Source: Chitinophagaceae bacterium (lineage in GTDB: Bacteria > Bacteroidota > Bacteroidia > Chitinophagales > Chitinophagaceae). Taken from it: a stretch of DNA of 64,000 nt. Position 1 is the first letter of the stretch. The number at the start of each line of letters is the position of its first letter. The translations under genes were made by a program, and so were the position numbers. The DNA lies in NCBI GenBank assembly GCA_024508725.1, contig JANINS010000003.1:620001-684000 (forward strand). Direction: 5' to 3'. The notes under the pieces were generated by a model. It had not been told where the DNA came from and did no database searches. It was given only the letters and a program-made list of their open reading frames with translations. Positions 60,913 through 64,000 of this stretch are shown here, in pieces.

Positions 60913-61275
60913 TTATTTACGCTTCAAAAGACGCCTTACTCTTAAACTCAGTTCAGTTGGATTGAAAGGTTTGGTCAGAAAATCATCAGCACCCAGGTTG
61001 AATGCTTCTAACACGGTTGCTTCCTGCCCCATGGCAGATAAAACAATTATGGGAGTATTTGGTTCAGAATGAGACCTGATAGTAGCTATCAGCTCTAAAC
61101 CGGTAGCATAAGGCATTAGTATGTCGGTTATCACCAGGTCTGGTGTATGATTCTGAAAAAGTTCAATGGCTTCCTGTCCGTCAGTTGCAATAATAACTTC
61201 GTATCCATCGTCTTCCAGATTCTTTTGCAGTACAGCAAGCATCATTGCCTCATCTTCTGCTATAAGGATCTTCAT
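60913..61275 (-). CDS. Stand-alone response regulator receiver (REC) 2
   Basis: Encodes 120 residues, receiver only. D8-E9, phospho-Asp51 (VITDILMP), Ser near 82 (VLSAMGQ) and Lys near 103 (FLTKPF) are conserved. It looks like a paralogue of REC 1; the first 27 bases of the two genes differ at a single visible position. Gap to REC 1 is 29 bases. Duplicated receivers may tune or branch the same signal. Confidence 0.92.
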   Translation of the reverse strand: MKILIAEDEAMMLAVLQKNLEDDGYEVIIATDGQEAIELFQNHTPDLVITDILMPYATGLELIATIRSHSEPNTPIIVLSAMGQEATVLEAFNLGADDFLTKPFNPTELSLRVRRLLKRK

Positions 61276-61334
61276 AAGTATATTTTCAAGTCAATGAAAA
61301 TACCTGTTTTTACTTCAAAAAAACAAAAATGCTA

Positions 61335-61736
61335 TCAGGCACGGAGTTGTGCAGGAGATATAAATTTAGCTAAAGCCGATGTGAGTGCCTCGATAGTAAA
61401 AGGTTTGGGTACAGAACCATTCATCCCAACCTGGCGAAACTTTTCGTCTTCTGTACTGGCTGGAAGTGCTGTCATCGCAAGAATAGGTGTTTGGAGCTTT
61501 AGTTCGTTACGAATGATGGCTGTGGTTTGATATCCGTCCAGTTCAGGCATGTGGATGTCCATCAAAATAACATCGTAACTGTTCTCATGAAGTTTTTCCA
61601 AAGCTTTTGTACCTGTATCACAGATATCAATATCGGCTCCGGAAGAAGAGAGTGTATATTTTACCAGCATCTGGTTGATGGCGTTGTCTTCAACAAGCAG
61701 TATATGTTTACCTGAGAGGAAATCGGGGGTTTCCAT
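61335..61736 (-). CDS. Stand-alone response regulator receiver (REC) 3, hybrid-kinase type
   Basis: Encodes 133 residues. A short leader (METPDFLSGK) precedes a receiver with LLVEDNAINQMLVKYTL and phospho-Asp60 (ILMDIHMPELDGYQTT), Thr (ILAMTALPAS) and Lys (VPKPF). This is the style of receivers found at the end of hybrid histidine kinases, unlike REC 1 and 2. It is the first gene of the leftward five-gene unit. It resembles the receiver of the hybrid kinase at 17286, with a similar VEDN.IN and DI.MPE.DG pattern. Its kinase is not identified. Confidence 0.9.
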   Translation of the reverse strand: METPDFLSGKHILLVEDNAINQMLVKYTLSSSGADIDICDTGTKALEKLHENSYDVILMDIHMPELDGYQTTAIIRNELKLQTPILAMTALPASTEDEKFRQVGMNGSVPKPFTIEALTSALAKFISPAQLRA

Positions 61737-61857
61737 GGTTTGGATTTTTCAAGTTATTGGATACGACTTCAATAGAAGCAGCTGCAAAGTACCGAGTTTT
61801 AAAATTTACTAATCCTGTTTTTGACTTTATTTTAACCCAAAAAGCAGCTGATTCATC

Positions 61858-61865
61858 TAAATTTG
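61858..61865 (+). promoter_or_regulatory. Candidate -7 promoter element of the beta-barrel gene
   Basis: TAAATTTG matches TAnnTTTG and lies 33 bases before the ATG at 61899. No TTG at the normal -33 spacing is visible. Confidence 0.4.
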
Positions 61866-61898
61866 TCCACTTATCTATTTTCTTCTTAATAAAACCAA

Positions 61899-62630
61899 AT
61901 GAAAAGAACGCTTTCGCTGCTTATTTTATTGGCTTCAGCCAATGTTTTGTTCGCACAGGATAGTACTCAATCACCTCAGAAGATCAATGTCAGCATTTCA
62001 GAAAGAGGAAGCGATCATCTTTTGATCCAATATGGATATACCGGCTGGGCCGGAACTCCTGACAGCATCAACACCAGTGGTTTCTCGAGGCATTTCAATA
62101 TTTACTTCATGTTCGATAAGCCTTTTAAAACCTCTCCTAAAATGAGTGTAGCTTATGGTGTAGGTATTGGAAGCGATAATATCTTTTTCAAGAACACTTA
62201 CATTGATGTAAAGAATACAGGAGCAACACTTCCATTCAAAAATGTTGCAGCAGCTGATCACTTTAAAAAGTATAAGCTCACCACCATCTATCTTGAAGCA
62301 CCAGTTGAGTTGAGATTCACTTCTAACCCCAATCAGCCTAACAGCTCTTTCAAATTTGCTATCGGAGCCAAGGTTGGAACCATGCTGAAAGCTTTCACGA
62401 AAGGTAAAGACCTTCAGAATGCTTCTGGAACCAGCTTATACGGTAACAGGTACATTGTAAAAGAATCTGAAAAAAGATTCTTTAATGGAACAAGATTAGG
62501 CGTAACGGCAAGAATGGGTTATGGTATTTTCTCACTCCACGGTTCTTACCAGATCACTCAATTGCTCAAGGAAAACACAGGGCCTGAGATTCGTCCGTTT
62601 ACGATTGGTTTAACCATAAGCGGTTTATAA
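61899..62630 (+). CDS. Outer membrane beta-barrel protein
   Basis: Encodes 243 residues. The signal peptide ends NVLFAQ (about residue 20). The rest is a beta-rich sequence with repeated aromatic/Gly strands (KMSVAYGVGIGSDNIFF, FKFAIGAKVGTMLKAF, RLGVTARMGYGIFSLHGSYQI) ending RPFTIGLTISGL. It is in the same general class as the 11325 barrel, small PorT-like proteins of Bacteroidota, but no specific role is known. It is divergent from the receiver operon and closed by a good terminator, so it is transcribed alone. Confidence 0.75.
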   Translation: MKRTLSLLILLASANVLFAQDSTQSPQKINVSISERGSDHLLIQYGYTGWAGTPDSINTSGFSRHFNIYFMFDKPFKTSPKMSVAYGVGIGSDNIFFKNTYIDVKNTGATLPFKNVAAADHFKKYKLTTIYLEAPVELRFTSNPNQPNSSFKFAIGAKVGTMLKAFTKGKDLQNASGTSLYGNRYIVKESEKRFFNGTRLGVTARMGYGIFSLHGSYQITQLLKENTGPEIRPFTIGLTISGL

Positions 62631-62650
62631 TAACAACTAAAATGATTGTG

Positions 62651-62685
62651 AACCCTGTTGGTGAATGCCGGCAGGGTTTTATTTT
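62651..62685 (+). terminator. Intrinsic terminator of the beta-barrel gene
   Basis: AACCCTG (62651-62657) pairs with CAGGGTT (62672-62678). The stem extends inward by GG/CC and two G/T pairs, and TTTTATTTTT follows. Confidence 0.85.
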
Positions 62686-62727
62686 TATGGCATTTCTTTT
62701 TATACAGAAAGATCAAACAAATCGAAA

Positions 62728-63917
62728 TTGATAGAGAAACAACAAAAGATACAGCAGGAAGAAAGAGCAGTGCTGGTGGGCGTTATCCAGAAAGAACAAA
62801 CGCAGGAACAGGTGTATGAATACCTGGATGAATTAGCATTTTTAGCTGAAACAGCCGGAGCCATTGCTGTAAGAAATTTTACCAAAAGCTTCCGCATCCT
62901 GATAGCAGAACCTTTGTAGGAAAAGGTAAGTTGGAAGAGATCAGGGATTATTGCAACGGAAAAAATATCGATCTATTGATATTCGATGATGAACTCACCG
63001 GTTCTCAAATTCAGAATATTGAAAAGGAAACAGGTGTAAAAACCATTGACAGAAGCGATCTTATCCTCGACATTTTTGCAAGAAGGGCAAGAACAGCACA
63101 GGCAAAAGTGCAGGTTGAGCTGGCACAATATCAATACCTGTTACCCCGATTAAAAGGAATGTGGAAACACCTGGAACGGCAAGGTGGTGGTATTGGCACA
63201 AGAGGTCCCGGTGAAACAGAGATCGAAACCGACCGCCGTATTGTGAAAGACAAGATCTCTCTATTGCGGAAACGACTCCAGGAGATCGATAAACAATCAT
63301 TTACACAAAGAAAAGATCGTGGAGAGTTCATCAGGGTGGCATTGGTTGGTTATACCAACGTTGGAAAAAGCACTTTAATGAATTTGCTAACGAAGAGTGA
63401 TGTTTTTGCCGAGAATAAATTGTTTGCAACGCTGGATACCACTACAAGAAAAGTGGTTTTTGAAAATACGCCTTTTTTGCTGAGCGATACAGTAGGTTTC
63501 ATTCGAAAATTACCGCATCACCTGGTAGAAAGTTTTAAAAGCACCCTTGATGAAGTAAGAGAAGCAGATATCCTGTTGCATGTAGTGGATATTTCTCATC
63601 CGCAACACGAAGAACAGATCGGGGTGGTGAATAAGACTTTGCAGGAGATCGGTGCTTTTGAAAAGCCCATTCTCACCATCTTCAATAAGATGGATATGTA
63701 TGCAGAAAAGAATTTTGATGAGTGGCTGGAAGATGAAGTGAAAGAAGATATTCTTCGTGAACTGCACGAAAAGTGGACTAATATCACCGAGGGGAATGCC
63801 GTTTTTGTTTCAGCTACAGAGCGGCAAAACATTGATGAGCTTAGAACTAGGATACTGAATAAAGTGAAAGATCTTTATACCATCAGGTATCCTTATAAAA
63901 CAGAATATCTGTATTAA
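62728..63917 (+). pseudogene. hflX: GTPase HflX with an apparent one-base deletion
   Basis: The reading frame is broken. The first part (from the TTG at 62728) reads IEKQQKIQQEERAVLVGVIQ...YLDELAFLAETAGAIAVRNFT and then stops at 62917-62919. In the next frame the protein goes on as QKLPHPDSRTFVGKGKLEEIR and matches HflX to the end (GPGETEIETDRR; G1 GYTNVGKST; DTVGFIRKLPHHLVESFKSTLDEV). A single missing C in ACC(C)AAAAG near 62882 would restore one frame of about 396 residues. HflX is a ribosome-splitting GTPase used in stress. It may be a sequencing or assembly error, a real mutation, or rarely a shift signal. Confidence 0.85.
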
Positions 63918-63973
63918 GCCGGCTGCAATATCGTTGTTCATCTTCCGTTGCGTCGCACACTTCTTCGTTCAGA
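63914..63973 (-). repeat. Interspersed intergenic repeat, copy 11 (GTGCGACGC variant)
   Basis: On the minus strand the core reads GAAGAAGTGTGCGACGCAAC (63947-63966), a diverged form. It is followed by GGAAGATG and ends AGCCGGCTTAA. Its 3' end overlaps the hflX stop (63915-63917) in the converging orientation, as in copies 1 and 2b. The last bases up to 64000 hold nothing else recognisable. Confidence 0.75.
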
Positions 63974-64000
63974 AATTGACTGAGCAGAAAAAAGACGAAA

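Noticed and set aside
62860-62920. Programmed -1 frameshift in hflX
   Set aside because: The local sequence ACC AAA AGC does not form an X-XXY-YYZ slippery site and HflX is not known to use frameshifting. A deletion or sequencing error is simpler.
1-64000. tRNA, rRNA, CRISPR arrays, insertion sequences, prophage or replication origin
   Set aside because: I looked for cloverleaf segments, regular direct repeats with spacers, transposase motifs, phage structural genes and clustered DnaA boxes, and saw none. Short or diverged elements could still be missed by eye.

Overview
The window looks like a chromosomal segment of a Bacteroidota bacterium, most likely class Chitinophagia, family Chitinophagaceae (Lacibacter or a relative; the family is inferred from gene content and style, not from a search). 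The signs are two tandem SusC/SusD pairs, a secreted metalloprotease with a C-terminal type IX secretion (T9SS) sorting domain, a long two-domain IspG, a fused CcoNO oxidase subunit, BatB/BatC proteins, moderate-to-low GC, few Shine-Dalgarno sequences, and several promoters with the Bacteroidota -7 element TAnnTTTG. No rRNA, tRNA, CRISPR array, prophage or insertion sequence was seen.

Layout. 1-7 kb: the end of gpsA, a small membrane protein, nadB, a lipoprotein, ispG and batB-batC. 7-19.5 kb: an OXA-type (class D) beta-lactamase next to kbl, a small Cys-rich peptide, an ECF sigma factor with its anti-sigma factor and a beta-barrel protein, an L,D-transpeptidase, a hydrolase, serS, a cyclophilin, gcvH, a hybrid histidine kinase and a VanZ-like protein. 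19.7-30 kb: a complete leftward cbb3 oxidase cluster (Crp/Fnr regulator, hemerythrin-like RIC protein, ccoI, ccoS, ccoNO, ccoQ, ccoP, ccoG, fixH, SafE-like). 30-40 kb: an M23 peptidase, alaS, a two-PDZ protein, the T9SS metalloprotease, a thioredoxin-like protein and gatB. 40-51 kb: two SusCD transport units. 51-62 kb: an RND/MMPL transporter and an unusual envelope-polymer locus. 62-64 kb: a beta-barrel protein and hflX, which carries an apparent one-base frameshift.

Two things stand out. The first is the locus at 53.4-61.7 kb. A single 1181-residue protein fuses a processive family-2 glycosyltransferase to a complete LtaS-like module (five membrane helices plus an alkaline-phosphatase-superfamily domain). 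It lies in an apparent operon with a membrane-anchored HEAT-repeat protein and three stand-alone response-regulator receivers. Opposite, and abutting tail to tail, are a TPR + beta-barrel (YaiO-like) outer membrane protein and a membrane-anchored protein I do not recognise. Together they look like a signal-controlled system that makes, decorates and exports a surface polymer.

The second is a family of about 60-bp interspersed intergenic repeats. Twelve copies are visible, in two main sequence types, all outside genes and often touching stop codons. None was found between about 34 and 63.9 kb.

Smaller points: candidate Fnr-type boxes at three places in the cbb3 cluster, a RIC protein that seems to have lost part of its metal site, an anti-sigma factor with a duplicated N-terminal domain, and a perfect 8+1+8 palindrome upstream of the two-PDZ gene. 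All family assignments rest on reading motifs by eye.
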